Below are positions 14,894 to 22,613 of a stretch of 23,452 nucleotides of DNA, in pieces. Made by a program: the position numbers and the translations under genes. The notes beneath the pieces are model-generated. The model did not search any database. It worked only from the letters and a program-made list of their open reading frames with translations, and had not been told where the DNA came from. Position 1 is the stretch's first letter, and each line of letters begins with the position of its first letter. Origin of the DNA: a virus; IMG/VR virus record IMGVR_UViG_3300025769_000867, positions 1 through 23,452 of that record, one strand, 5' to 3'.

Positions 14894-14919
14894 AAAGAGC
14901 GCGATTGCTCGCGCTCTTT
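14894..14919 (-). terminator. Strong intrinsic terminator after the tail tube gene
   Basis: A perfect 11-bp GC-rich inverted repeat (AAAGAGCGCGA/TCGCGCTCTTT) with a 4-base loop lies 20 bases after the stop of the tail tube gene. On the minus strand it is followed by a T-rich tail (TTTTGTTTT counting the stem end). It would end the sheath/tube transcript, and the next gene has its own leader motif just beyond, so the two transcription units appear separated. This is a classic Rho-independent layout. Confidence 0.8.
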
Positions 14920-14938
14920 CTTGTATATTGGGTTTCTA

Positions 14939-15424
14939 TTAGAAGTTCAATACGCAGTAGTCTGGCTGTACTGTCATGGAGATTTCTATTGCTCCTTCGT
15001 TGTCGTAGTTGTAATCACCGAAGGTAGATTCTGTAATCATAGCTCCCTTAATGATCCATTCGGAAACGATATCACCTACAGGTCCAAGGACATTGAATGT
15101 CAAGTCCTTTTTGTAAAAGTCAGAATAACCATCTCTACCAGTTACAGATTCATGGTGCAATCTTGCCCATTCCATTACAGCTTGTGCTCCGGAAGGTGTG
15201 ATTGGGTCAAACAATGTGAACGCTATAGTGTTCCACTTTGTTTTACCTTTCACATATCTTTGAATGTTAATGTGGTTAAGCTCAACTGAACCATTCGTAA
15301 ATGATACAGCTCCTATCCCCTTTACCATATAAGATGGAAAACCATCTATATACATGATGAATCTATTCTGTTGTTTAGGTTCAAACGGGGTAAAAAATAT
15401 TTCGTTTGGATCTAGTACTGCCAT
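14939..15424 (-). CDS. gp19: Tail tube protein (161 aa)
   Basis: The protein is 161 residues, almost the same as T4 gp19 (163). It opens MAVLDPNEIFFTPFEPKQQN and continues RFIMYIDGFPSYMVKGIGAV. The middle has the ELNHINIQRYVKGKTKWNTI stretch and an ALHHES-like helix (EWARLHHESVTGRDGYSDFY). It ends with EGAIEISMTVQPDYCVLNF. This is the conserved architecture of T4-type tail tube monomers, which stack as hexameric rings around the tape measure and carry DNA and the hub into the host. It directly follows the sheath gene, the expected order, and is followed by a strong terminator, consistent with high expression of both. An AATATTTATAA motif ends 12 bases before the ATG. Confidence 0.92.
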   Translation of the reverse strand: MAVLDPNEIFFTPFEPKQQNRFIMYIDGFPSYMVKGIGAVSFTNGSVELNHINIQRYVKGKTKWNTIAFTLFDPITPSGAQAVMEWARLHHESVTGRDGYSDFYKKDLTFNVLGPVGDIVSEWIIKGAMITESTFGDYNYDNEGAIEISMTVQPDYCVLNF

Positions 15425-15436
15425 TGTTGTATTTTA

Positions 15437-15447
15437 TTATAAATATT
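15437..15447 (-). promoter_or_regulatory. Leader motif AATATTTATAA before the tail tube gene
   Basis: Full match on the minus strand, ending 12 bases before the ATG at 15424, in a 41-base gap after the sheath gene. Confidence 0.55.
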
Positions 15448-15465
15448 ATGTTTCTCTATTTTTAA

Positions 15466-17547
15466 TTATGCTGGGAATTCAGCACCAGTTGGCAATACAT
15501 TGAAATCGAGAATTATGAATTCTGCTGTTCTTGTTGGTTGGATAAAGATCTGACCAACTAATTGATTTCTGTCTATTACGTCTGGTGTGTTGTTTGAATC
15601 ATCCATTACAACCTTAAAGGCATATACACCTTGTCTTTGTTGAACACTTTCCATGTATGGGTTAACCTGTGCAAGGAAGCTGTTTCTAGTAGCTGCTGTG
15701 TTTTGTTCAAACACTAAGTTGTTGGCTACTTGGCTGATGTATCCTTTCAACTCAATCAACAATCTTCTAACATTTACGCGGTCGAGAGCAGATGCTTTCT
15801 TCTGCAATGTTTTCTGACCGAATACTACTGGGCCAGTTGCTGGGAAGTTTGCGATTGGGTTAACGTTTGCTTCATATAAAGTGTCGCGGTCAGCTCTTTG
15901 CAATCTTCTTTCTGGTCTAACCACTTGAGTTAATCCACCTCTGTTGATACCTGCTGGTGCGAACCATGGTTCTGCTGCTGCATCGTTTGCTGCATAAACA
16001 CCTGGGATTAGTACTGAAGCAGGGACCCAATCTGTTTTACCAGTGTCTGGGTTGATAATTTGGACCCAAGGCCAGTAAGTAGCTGCGTAGCTTGAGTTAA
16101 TGGCATTTGCTTGTCCTACAGTTCCTAAAATAGTACTTCCGTATTTTACTAAATCAACTACTGCTAAAGCATCTCCTCTATTTTGAGTATTAGTAACTAA
16201 AGTGTTTAATTGAGATGTATGGCCACCTACTCCACTTACTTCATGGATCAAACCAGGAGCAGTAATTACGTTGTATTGGTACTCGTCTTTGTTAGTAAGA
16301 AGGTCAATTGCTACGTCATAATTAGATCCTGTTAAACCTTGAGTATTGATATCTATATTTTTATTAAAGAGAGGAGTAACTCCAGCTGGGATTAGGGCGC
16401 CCATTCCATTATAGAAAGAACCGCTACCTAAAGTTGGGATATATCCTTTGTAGGTGGTTTTAGCTACTCCATTATTATCAAAATAATCAGGAGTTTTAGC
16501 TAAGACGTCCGATACATACACATATCTACTTCTGCTAGGATTTTCACCAACAGTTTCTATATAGCGATTTTCGTCATCATCTGTTTGAACTTGTTGATAT
16601 GAATCACCGATTCTTTTAGAGATATAGTTGTCTGATTTTGGATCTAATGAAAGGTTAGTAAATGTTTCAAGAATTACTTTTTCATTAGTAGTGTCATTAC
16701 CTCTTCTAATTAAGAGAGTAAATGTTCCTTTTTCTTCATCTCTTTGTGAAATTTCCCATCTAAGATTATCTTCACTTCCACTAATTAAAGCTCCATTAGC
16801 ATCTTCAGATCCTGAGTTGTTCATGATTACCCCCTCAGAGAAGGTCTTTAACATGAAAGTATTACCTGAGATTCCAGTACCACCACTAAGTGTTAAGGCA
16901 ACCGAGTTCTCATTTATTAAATGCCAGTAAGAACCTGTTGATACTGTAATAGTGTTACCAGCCTCTCCAGCAAATGAAGCTGTGAGAGATAAGGTAGTTC
17001 CATCATGGGATGCAGTAAAGTATTGGGGAACTTTAGCGTTAATTTCACTAGCTAAATCTGCTCCTGTACCTGTATTATAGTAGTAAAGGTTTAGATTTGG
17101 ATAATCCTGGACTAGTTCAGATGCTGAGATAAAGGTATAATTAACCCCATCATAATTTAGTCTAACTCCATTGAGTTCGTCTGGGAGGTAGTTGATTGAT
17201 CCTGAGGCTGGGTTACCAGATCCACTAACGTTAGGGACTGTAGTACTAATGGCAGGTTCAAAAGATTCTGCTGTTACCCTAGTAACCAATAAAGTACTAC
17301 CACCATTTTGGAAATAGTTGTATGCGGAGAGAGAAGTAAGGTAAGAATGGACATCTCCATTGTATGTGAAGGTAGTTCCAAATTTATTCTTAAACTCACT
17401 ATATGAGGTTACTACTGTAGGTATTTCAACAGGTCCCTTAACTGTAGGGCCGATTATGGCGGCTCCTACCTCTACGGGTTGTGCTGTAATGAATGACTGG
17501 TCGTTTTCTCTTGTAAATACACCAGGTGATACTATCTGTTCTGCCAT
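15466..17547 (-). CDS. gp18: Tail sheath protein (693 aa)
   Basis: The protein opens MAEQIVSPGVFTRENDQSFI, the conserved beginning of contractile sheath proteins, followed by VEVGAAIIGPTVKGPVEIPT and an EFKNKFGTTF segment. The C-terminal part has an LRRLLIEL-like helix (RVNVRRLLIELKGYISQVAN), VFEQNTAATRNSF, then VGQIFIQPTRTAEFIILDF at the end. These are the features of the C-terminal inner domain by which sheath subunits bind the tube and link their arms. It is slightly longer than T4 gp18 (659 residues), with the extra residues likely in surface domains in the middle. It is followed by the tail tube gene as expected. The leader has an AATATTTATAA motif ending 12 bases before the ATG, overlapping the stop of the small gene upstream. 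Confidence 0.95.
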   Translation of the reverse strand: MAEQIVSPGVFTRENDQSFITAQPVEVGAAIIGPTVKGPVEIPTVVTSYSEFKNKFGTTFTYNGDVHSYLTSLSAYNYFQNGGSTLLVTRVTAESFEPAISTTVPNVSGSGNPASGSINYLPDELNGVRLNYDGVNYTFISASELVQDYPNLNLYYYNTGTGADLASEINAKVPQYFTASHDGTTLSLTASFAGEAGNTITVSTGSYWHLINENSVALTLSGGTGISGNTFMLKTFSEGVIMNNSGSEDANGALISGSEDNLRWEISQRDEEKGTFTLLIRRGNDTTNEKVILETFTNLSLDPKSDNYISKRIGDSYQQVQTDDDENRYIETVGENPSRSRYVYVSDVLAKTPDYFDNNGVAKTTYKGYIPTLGSGSFYNGMGALIPAGVTPLFNKNIDINTQGLTGSNYDVAIDLLTNKDEYQYNVITAPGLIHEVSGVGGHTSQLNTLVTNTQNRGDALAVVDLVKYGSTILGTVGQANAINSSYAATYWPWVQIINPDTGKTDWVPASVLIPGVYAANDAAAEPWFAPAGINRGGLTQVVRPERRLQRADRDTLYEANVNPIANFPATGPVVFGQKTLQKKASALDRVNVRRLLIELKGYISQVANNLVFEQNTAATRNSFLAQVNPYMESVQQRQGVYAFKVVMDDSNNTPDVIDRNQLVGQIFIQPTRTAEFIILDFNVLPTGAEFPA

Positions 17548-17559
17548 TTTGTTCTTTTG

Positions 17560-17570
17560 TTATAAATATT
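17560..17570 (-). promoter_or_regulatory. Leader motif AATATTTATAA before the tail sheath gene
   Basis: Full match on the minus strand, ending 12 bases before the ATG at 17547, the same spacing as before the tail tube gene. It overlaps the stop codon of the 84-residue gene. Confidence 0.55.
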
Positions 17571-17823
17571 ATTCAGTCTTTGTAAACATTCCCGACTCTA
17601 AATCGACGGTTCCGTTTCCATATTTTTCGTTAAGTTCTTGTCCAATTTTTACTTCTTCTTGTTGAAGTGTTGTCATAGTTTCAACCAACTTGTCCTTTTG
17701 TAATTCTATCAATTGCATTTGGTATTCCAATTGTCCGAATTGTCCGATTAGATTCTGTTGGTTAGATTGGAGGGTTTTAATCTGTGTGATTTCCTCTTCA
17801 GATAACTTAATTTGTTCGCTCAT
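17569..17823 (-). CDS. Small coiled-coil protein of unknown function (84 aa)
   Basis: The protein is 84 residues, rich in Gln, Glu and Lys and strongly helical, with heptad-like spacing of Leu and Ile from about residue 5 to 65 (for example QLEYQMQLIELQKDKLVETM). There is no signal peptide or membrane segment. It lies between the gp15-like and sheath genes, where T4 has the terminase genes 16 and 17, and so is not a T4-type replacement. The small size and coiled coil could suit a minor assembly factor or scaffold; the sequence gives no proof. The ATG follows a long A/T-rich leader with a GATATTTATAG motif 29 bases upstream. Its end overlaps the leader motif of the sheath gene. Confidence 0.75.
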   Translation of the reverse strand: MSEQIKLSEEEITQIKTLQSNQQNLIGQFGQLEYQMQLIELQKDKLVETMTTLQQEEVKIGQELNEKYGNGTVDLESGMFTKTE

Positions 17824-17852
17824 TTTTGTATTTTTTTAGGTTAAAACATTTA

Positions 17853-17863
17853 CTATAAATATC
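17853..17863 (-). promoter_or_regulatory. Leader motif GATATTTATAG before the 84-residue gene
   Basis: Minus strand GATATTTATAG, 29 bases before the ATG at 17823, in a 59-base A/T-rich gap. The longer leader here would allow transcription to start before the ATG. Confidence 0.5.
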
Positions 17864-17882
17864 AAATATTCTTTCAAAAACA

Positions 17883-18737
17883 TTAAACATCATTAATATC
17901 TCCAACAGTTTCGTTTTGTATAATAATCTGACCCTTACTAAAGCGCTTCTTGTCTACTGTTAGGTCTTTTTGTATGATATCTGGTATTATATATCCTGTA
18001 AGGTTTATGTCGAAACTAGCCCTTACTGTTCTTTCAGTTCCGGCTGTTAATTCAGTTACTGTGCTAAATGAATCAATAGTGGCTCTAAATTTGAAACGCT
18101 CAGGGTCGCCCCAATATGAATCAGCCGCGTAGTTGGCAGATTCTATTATTTTGTTGAGTTGTTCAATATAGTAAGTGTACACTAAACAACTGTATTGGAC
18201 TGTAACGTAGTTGGGCACTACTACAGTGTGGTATTCTTCAATAGGGGTACGATTGTTTAATACATTAAACTTATCGTATGTGTTTTGTTTGTTGTATTTC
18301 TTTTGAATGTATGCTACGTTGTTAGGGTAGTTAGCATCCATTTTGTTGTACAATCCTTTAATGGGGGTAATAGTATTACGCTTGAACATAATGAGCGGGG
18401 CCATTATTTTGTTCTTTTTGTCTCTATAATATCCATCTTTTTGTACCGATTTCCACCTTTCAGGGGCACCATAAATTACTGGTACTGCTATTCTTTGCCC
18501 ATTTTGTATTACAAATGGTTTAATGATATTGTCAAAGTAATATACAATGGATTCGTCTATGTCTTTAATACCAACACTAAAAGGTTTGGTAGTATCTCCC
18601 CTAAATGAGTTTTTGTCTCCACGATTTAGGTCTCGGCTCTGGTTTGGGTTGCCATTCTTGGCATCATATGGTTGGATGCCATCAGTTGATATCTCGTATT
18701 GAGATTTGGGTATGGGGGTTCTGCCTTGTGTTGCCAT
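17883..18737 (-). CDS. gp15: Tail completion / sheath terminator protein, gp15-like (284 aa)
   Basis: The first ~40 residues are polar. A core follows with IVYYFDNIIKPFVIQNGQRI, then VPVIYGAPERWKSVQKDGYY, a MAPLIMFKRN segment and VVPNYVTVQYSCLVYTYYIE. T4 gp15 has corresponding elements (a strand with VPITYASKEHF, then PxPIKMIYELSIFT and an acidic helical stretch) and forms the hexameric ring at the head end of the tail that stops tube and sheath polymerisation and receives the head. The length (284) is close to T4 gp15 (272). The start overlaps the stop of the gp14-like gene by one base (TAATG). The order 13-14-15 supports the call, which rests on pattern and synteny rather than on a database search. 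Confidence 0.85.
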   Translation of the reverse strand: MATQGRTPIPKSQYEISTDGIQPYDAKNGNPNQSRDLNRGDKNSFRGDTTKPFSVGIKDIDESIVYYFDNIIKPFVIQNGQRIAVPVIYGAPERWKSVQKDGYYRDKKNKIMAPLIMFKRNTITPIKGLYNKMDANYPNNVAYIQKKYNKQNTYDKFNVLNNRTPIEEYHTVVVPNYVTVQYSCLVYTYYIEQLNKIIESANYAADSYWGDPERFKFRATIDSFSTVTELTAGTERTVRASFDINLTGYIIPDIIQKDLTVDKKRFSKGQIIIQNETVGDINDV

Positions 18738-19246
18738 TATAATCGTGCTTTTTCAATACCCAATTTGTCTGCTGGGGTGTAGTGGGTTTTACATATGATT
18801 GAGAAGTTGGAACCGAATTGGTCTAAACCTGGGTTTAGGGGATTTGAGCTATAATCGTAGTCTGGGTTTTTGCCTAAGAGGTATTGGTTGGCATTTGTAG
18901 TTTCTACTTCATAATACCCACCATAATAGAATATAACATCGCCTATCTCAGGTACTGTTTGGGCGTCTATTAAATCCTCGCGGAGGAACCTAAATGTTAG
19001 GCCCCAATTGAAATCCACACCTAAATCGCTTTCAGGGAATTCTTGGTCAGGGCGTTCAATAAGACAATTAAATAGGATAGGGCCATCAAAGAACCTGCCT
19101 TCTGATGCTTCACCATAAAAGTTTACCTTGGTTTCGTACAAACCATATTTGTAGAAAGCACATTGTTGGGTGATTACGTCTCCCAACAATTCGCGGTTCA
19201 CTGTAGTGAATAGGTTTATGTCTCGTTGTCTGCCAAATAATGCCAT
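18737..19246 (-). CDS. gp14: Neck protein, gp14-like (169 aa)
   Basis: The protein opens MALFGRQRDINLFTTVNREL and continues LGDVITQQCAFYKYGLYETK. It has a FYGEASEGRFFDGP segment near residue 45 and a VPEIGDVIFYYGGYYEVETT segment near residue 105, followed by YLLGKNPDYDY. T4 gp14 has the parallel PKEGDLIYF and YQLGQN elements late in its middle region. T4 gp14, with gp13, forms the neck between the portal and the tail. This version is shorter than T4 gp14 (256), and lacks a matching C-terminal extension. The stop and start codons overlap with both neighbours (TAATG at each end), so the 13-14-15 genes probably form a coupled set. Identity is strongly suggested but was not checked by search. Confidence 0.82.
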   Translation of the reverse strand: MALFGRQRDINLFTTVNRELLGDVITQQCAFYKYGLYETKVNFYGEASEGRFFDGPILFNCLIERPDQEFPESDLGVDFNWGLTFRFLREDLIDAQTVPEIGDVIFYYGGYYEVETTNANQYLLGKNPDYDYSSNPLNPGLDQFGSNFSIICKTHYTPADKLGIEKARL

Positions 19247-20397
19247 TATGCTATATAGATTGTGAATGGTACGTTATTGAGTTCTTTCTGCCTATTGTCT
19301 GACTCCTGAGCACGCTTTTCGAGTAGCTTGTTTCGGGATGTGTCGTCTAAGTAGGCTCGTAACCTTTCTAATAACGCTATTTTTTCGGCTGTTGCAGCCG
19401 AAATCAAATCACTGTGGTTCAATGTTACTTCAGCTCCGGGAATTGGCACTGTAGTGTATTTGCCTCTAACATAACCTAGCATTTCTTTACACAACGCTAA
19501 TGTGTATTCAAATATCCATTGTCTACCTATAGAATTAATGAAGGAATACGTTGGATTAGTGTATGGAACGGTTGAAATGTCCGTTATCACACCTGTTCCC
19601 ATACTGCCAGATACTACCGGATTATTACGGTCGGACTTTAAGATATACTCAAAATGGAGTGTTCCGTCTCTATATGGGATAGGGAATATTTTTAATTGGT
19701 TGTTGATGAGTTCAAAGCTATAGTTGGATTTTCTAACTTGGTCGTTAAACTCAATTGCCTGTATTTTTTGTAAATCATAGTTGATAGGCATTAACATGAA
19801 GTTTATGCCTGGGGAGTAGCTGCCGAATCCAAATGAGCTGAGTAGGCCTTGTATGTCTGTGCCTGTACCTGCGTATGGGTCGAAGTATCTTACCATAGGA
19901 GGAACAGATTCGTAAAATATACGCTTTACCTCCATATCTCCTGCTACTATGCCCTGCTCTATAGCCCATTGTTCCATATCGTATTTTTGGATGCTTTGGC
20001 TAAGGGCTAGGCTGCCTGTTCTCCAAGTTACATTACCGCCAACACCTGCTTCGGTTCCGTATTGTTCTGACATACGGATTATAGTACCCATATTAGGTTG
20101 GTGGAGTTTATAATTTAAGGCTGAGCCTGTTTCTGAACCCTCTAAGGATAAATAGTTTTGGGCGGCCTGGTAAGCGTATACTTCATTTCCATATGTAGTT
20201 ATGGCTTCTTCAAACGCAGCATAAAAATTGATGTCTTGCAATTCTATGTCTGTGAGTGGGTATCCAAGTCTACGAGCGCAAAATACAGATACTCTGTCAG
20301 CATCAATTTGAAAATCAATATCACTGTCATAAAATCCAAACGGAGTGTCTCCAGGGAAAAATGAACTAGATCCGGGCCAGATAGGAGTGTTGGGCAT
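19246..20397 (-). CDS. gp13: Neck protein, gp13-like (383 aa)
   Basis: The N-terminal region holds a helical segment (VSVFCARRLGYPLTDIELQD and INFYAAFEEAITTYGNEVYA) that corresponds to the RRLG...IELTPDQIYDCI element of T4 gp13. Near residue 292 begins RQWIFEYTLALCKEMLGYVR, then VPIPGAEVTLNHSDLISAAT and EKIALLERLRAYLDD. The last matches the T4 stretch RWVKDYATALAKEL...[27 protein letters not shown], which is the strongest evidence for the call. T4 gp13 (309 residues) is a neck protein needed for head-tail joining. This version carries an extra N-terminal and internal region. The gene is followed, with one-base overlaps, by gp14- and gp15-like genes. An AATATTTATAA motif ends ten bases before the ATG. 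Confidence 0.85.
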   Translation of the reverse strand: MPNTPIWPGSSSFFPGDTPFGFYDSDIDFQIDADRVSVFCARRLGYPLTDIELQDINFYAAFEEAITTYGNEVYAYQAAQNYLSLEGSETGSALNYKLHQPNMGTIIRMSEQYGTEAGVGGNVTWRTGSLALSQSIQKYDMEQWAIEQGIVAGDMEVKRIFYESVPPMVRYFDPYAGTGTDIQGLLSSFGFGSYSPGINFMLMPINYDLQKIQAIEFNDQVRKSNYSFELINNQLKIFPIPYRDGTLHFEYILKSDRNNPVVSGSMGTGVITDISTVPYTNPTYSFINSIGRQWIFEYTLALCKEMLGYVRGKYTTVPIPGAEVTLNHSDLISAATAEKIALLERLRAYLDDTSRNKLLEKRAQESDNRQKELNNVPFTIYIA

Positions 20398-20407
20398 GTT
20401 GTTTTGG

Positions 20408-20418
20408 TTATAAATATT
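20408..20418 (-). promoter_or_regulatory. Leader motif AATATTTATAA before the gp13-like gene
   Basis: Full match on the minus strand, ending ten bases before the ATG at 20397. It overlaps the stop codon of the split subtilase, so it starts the neck gene set. Confidence 0.55.
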
Positions 20419-21466
20419 AAGTCATTTTAAGTGGGTTAGCTAAAGCATAAGGCCAATGAATAGAATAAGTTGGAGCTCCATTTAGGGATATTTGCCCAGT
20501 TCCCCGATTTGTTCCTATACCCCACTTACTTAAATTTCGAATATTATTTTTATGGATACTCCCAGTATAATCAGGTCTATTGAGTGGATCTTCAGTAAAT
20601 ATTTTTAAAGTTTGGTGTTCTTTTATAAAATCTTTAAATTGTTGTGGAGTTGCTTGAGGATTCATTTGAAGATAAAGGGCAGCCATGCCAGATACTTGGG
20701 GGGCTGCAAATGAGGTTCCACTTAGAGACCCCATTACATAGTTAGATCCTTCATAGTCTGGGTTATAAAGGGAATAATTAACTGAGTATTTAGGGATAAT
20801 TCGGGTGCCTGAAGGGAGTCCAATATTAGGGTCACAGGCTAGCATTATGCTTTGACCTGCTGCGAAAGTATCAACAGCGGGGCCTACTGAGGAGAAGTAG
20901 GCTACTGTGGAGAGTCCTTTTTCTTGTAAGGTATCCCAACCAGGAAAAATTTCATCTCCACCAATACCTAACTTAATATCATGGAATGGGTAAGCAGTTT
21001 CTTCAGTCCACATTAGAGAAGGTGCCCAAACATGAGTGTATGGGCTTAATTGGATGTCTGAGAAGTTTAGGTTGCCGCTACCATGTTTAGGACTATCTCC
21101 ATAGATGTTGTAAGGGATAATACCATAATATGGGTTAGTTTCATCATCTATAGGTGAGGAGGGGATTGTAGCTTCAGGAGATAAAGCCCCTACTATAATA
21201 GTTCCTTCTCCAGCCCAATCTGCTCTATTAGAATAGATCGGATCTCCGGCATTGAGATAAATACCAAGAGCCTCAGCGTCTTCTCCTGTATAAAAAGCAG
21301 TATTAAGCATAGTAATAGGATAAGTTCTAGTAATGTAGCTATTGTATATTTCACTAAAATACTGGGGGTTATTTTCGTAATAATCTCGTGATATTATAAC
21401 ACTAAAATTCCCAGCAGCTTTAACCGTAAAAACATTTTCCTCAGTAAGTTGATCTATTAATTCCAT
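20417..21466 (-). CDS. C-terminal half of a split subtilase (oxyanion Asn and catalytic Ser)
   Basis: This frame encodes 349 residues with the second half of a subtilisin (S8) catalytic domain. Residues 16-20 are the AAGN oxyanion-hole motif with Asn20. Residues 250-255 are GTSFAAP with the catalytic Ser252, followed by the usual alpha-helix (QVSGMAALYLQMNP). GPAVDTFAAG near residue 195 is another conserved subtilase segment. The Asp and His motifs are missing from this chain; they are in the upstream ORF 21457-22611. The ATG at 21466 overlaps the end of that ORF by ten bases in the -1 frame. A true two-chain enzyme, a ribosomal -1 shift, re-initiation or an assembly error of one base are all possible. 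It ends just before the gp13-like gene. A role in virion processing or host-surface proteolysis is inferred. Confidence 0.85.
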   Translation of the reverse strand: MELIDQLTEENVFTVKAAGNFSVIISRDYYENNPQYFSEIYNSYITRTYPITMLNTAFYTGEDAEALGIYLNAGDPIYSNRADWAGEGTIIVGALSPEATIPSSPIDDETNPYYGIIPYNIYGDSPKHGSGNLNFSDIQLSPYTHVWAPSLMWTEETAYPFHDIKLGIGGDEIFPGWDTLQEKGLSTVAYFSSVGPAVDTFAAGQSIMLACDPNIGLPSGTRIIPKYSVNYSLYNPDYEGSNYVMGSLSGTSFAAPQVSGMAALYLQMNPQATPQQFKDFIKEHQTLKIFTEDPLNRPDYTGSIHKNNIRNLSKWGIGTNRGTGQISLNGAPTYSIHWPYALANPLKMT

Positions 21467-22611
21467 TTCGATTTTGTAGAGTGGTATGTATTACTAGAAG
21501 AGTAAAAATACCTCATATTATGAGTTTCATCAAAGGTATTATTTTCACCAGTTAATCCTAATGAATTACCTTTATAATATATTTGATCTATTTTAGTTTC
21601 AATATCGGGGGGGAGGATGACATCAAATCCCCCACTGGATCCTACAGGGGTGAGGTATAAGCCTATGCTGAGGTTCATTACTGTAGGTCTTTTGTACCCA
21701 GTATTAGGGTCTACTGATTTAGATACATGGAAATGTCTAATACATTCAAGAGCTTCTATGGAATTTCCATAATGAGCTACAGAAGGATCTGTTTCGAGAT
21801 ACCCCCCATCAGCAATACTGCCTATAATTCTAAAGTCATAGATATGAGCATTTTTAGCCCATCCTGCAAGTCTACCGGCTGCTACAGAAGCTACTGATAA
21901 GCCGTGGCTGCTGTGGTAAAAATATGGGTTATAAAAATTATTCCCTAAAGTTCTACCAGGAATGTGCTGATACCAATCATAATATTTAACTCTGGTTTGG
22001 CCTTTGCTATCAAGTAACTCAGGGTGGTTTCGGGATCCCCAAACCCCAGCATCTACTATAACAATATCTACTCCAGTTCCATCTAAACTATAATTATAAG
22101 AATTAATTCTGTCTGATCCTGTTTTATATGATCCAGTGTCAGGACCATAAATGTCTCCAACTCCATTAAAAGACCATAAATCTTCCCAATCTACTTTGTC
22201 TTTGTATTTAGTATGATATTTTAACCCCCAATTAAGTGGAGCAGCACCTTCAAGGAACAAACCAGTGGCGGATATATTATTAAACCATAAATTAGATGAA
22301 TACCCATTATATCCTGTTCCTATATAATACCCATCTTGTTGAAGAGCTACTTCGTACTCTTTTAATACAATTTTTTCTACGATTTTTATATCAGGATAAA
22401 GTTTAAGTTGAGCTGCTTCAGCATCACTTAATTTGTAAGATTTAAATCGTGGGTTATCGTAATCTCGTTCTACCCCAACAGGTCTATCTGGGAAGTAAAA
22501 TCTGATAGTGGCGTTTTCTTGAGATGTATCTTGTTTAAGGTTTTTATCAACAAATTCGATAGAAATCCCTTTTTGGGTCATTACACCATATTCAAAATAA
22601 GTAGTAGCCAT
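21457..22611 (-). CDS. N-terminal half of a split subtilase (Asp and His of the triad)
   Basis: The chain is 384 residues. Residues ~55-85 resemble the end of an I9-type inhibitory propeptide (SYKLSDAEAAQLKLYPDIKI then VEKIV). The subtilase core begins around 178 with GTGVDIVIVDAGV, where D187 fits the catalytic Asp in D-[ST]-G (here DAG). H236 lies in HSSHGLSVASVAAG, the H-G-x-x-V-A motif, and RPTVMNLSIG at about 308-317 is the conserved strand before the Ser-pocket. The frame ends in TAA at 21457-21459 before the Asn/Ser half. There is no signal peptide. It starts two bases after the stop of the upstream paralogue, so they are co-transcribed. Because both halves retain intact motifs, the break is recent, functional or a sequencing artefact. 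Confidence 0.87.
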   Translation of the reverse strand: MATTYFEYGVMTQKGISIEFVDKNLKQDTSQENATIRFYFPDRPVGVERDYDNPRFKSYKLSDAEAAQLKLYPDIKIVEKIVLKEYEVALQQDGYYIGTGYNGYSSNLWFNNISATGLFLEGAAPLNWGLKYHTKYKDKVDWEDLWSFNGVGDIYGPDTGSYKTGSDRINSYNYSLDGTGVDIVIVDAGVWGSRNHPELLDSKGQTRVKYYDWYQHIPGRTLGNNFYNPYFYHSSHGLSVASVAAGRLAGWAKNAHIYDFRIIGSIADGGYLETDPSVAHYGNSIEALECIRHFHVSKSVDPNTGYKRPTVMNLSIGLYLTPVGSSGGFDVILPPDIETKIDQIYYKGNSLGLTGENNTFDETHNMRYFYSSSNTYHSTKSKWN

Positions 22612-22613
22612 GA

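Noticed and set aside
14882-15289. A 135-codon open frame on the plus strand
   Set aside because: It lies opposite the conserved tail tube gene and across the terminator hairpin, has Cys- and Val-rich low-credibility content, and has no neighbours in the same direction.
21457-21480. A canonical -1 slippery heptamer in the split subtilase
   Set aside because: No X-XXY-YYZ heptamer was found in the overlap of the two frames. An indel or re-initiation explains the break better.
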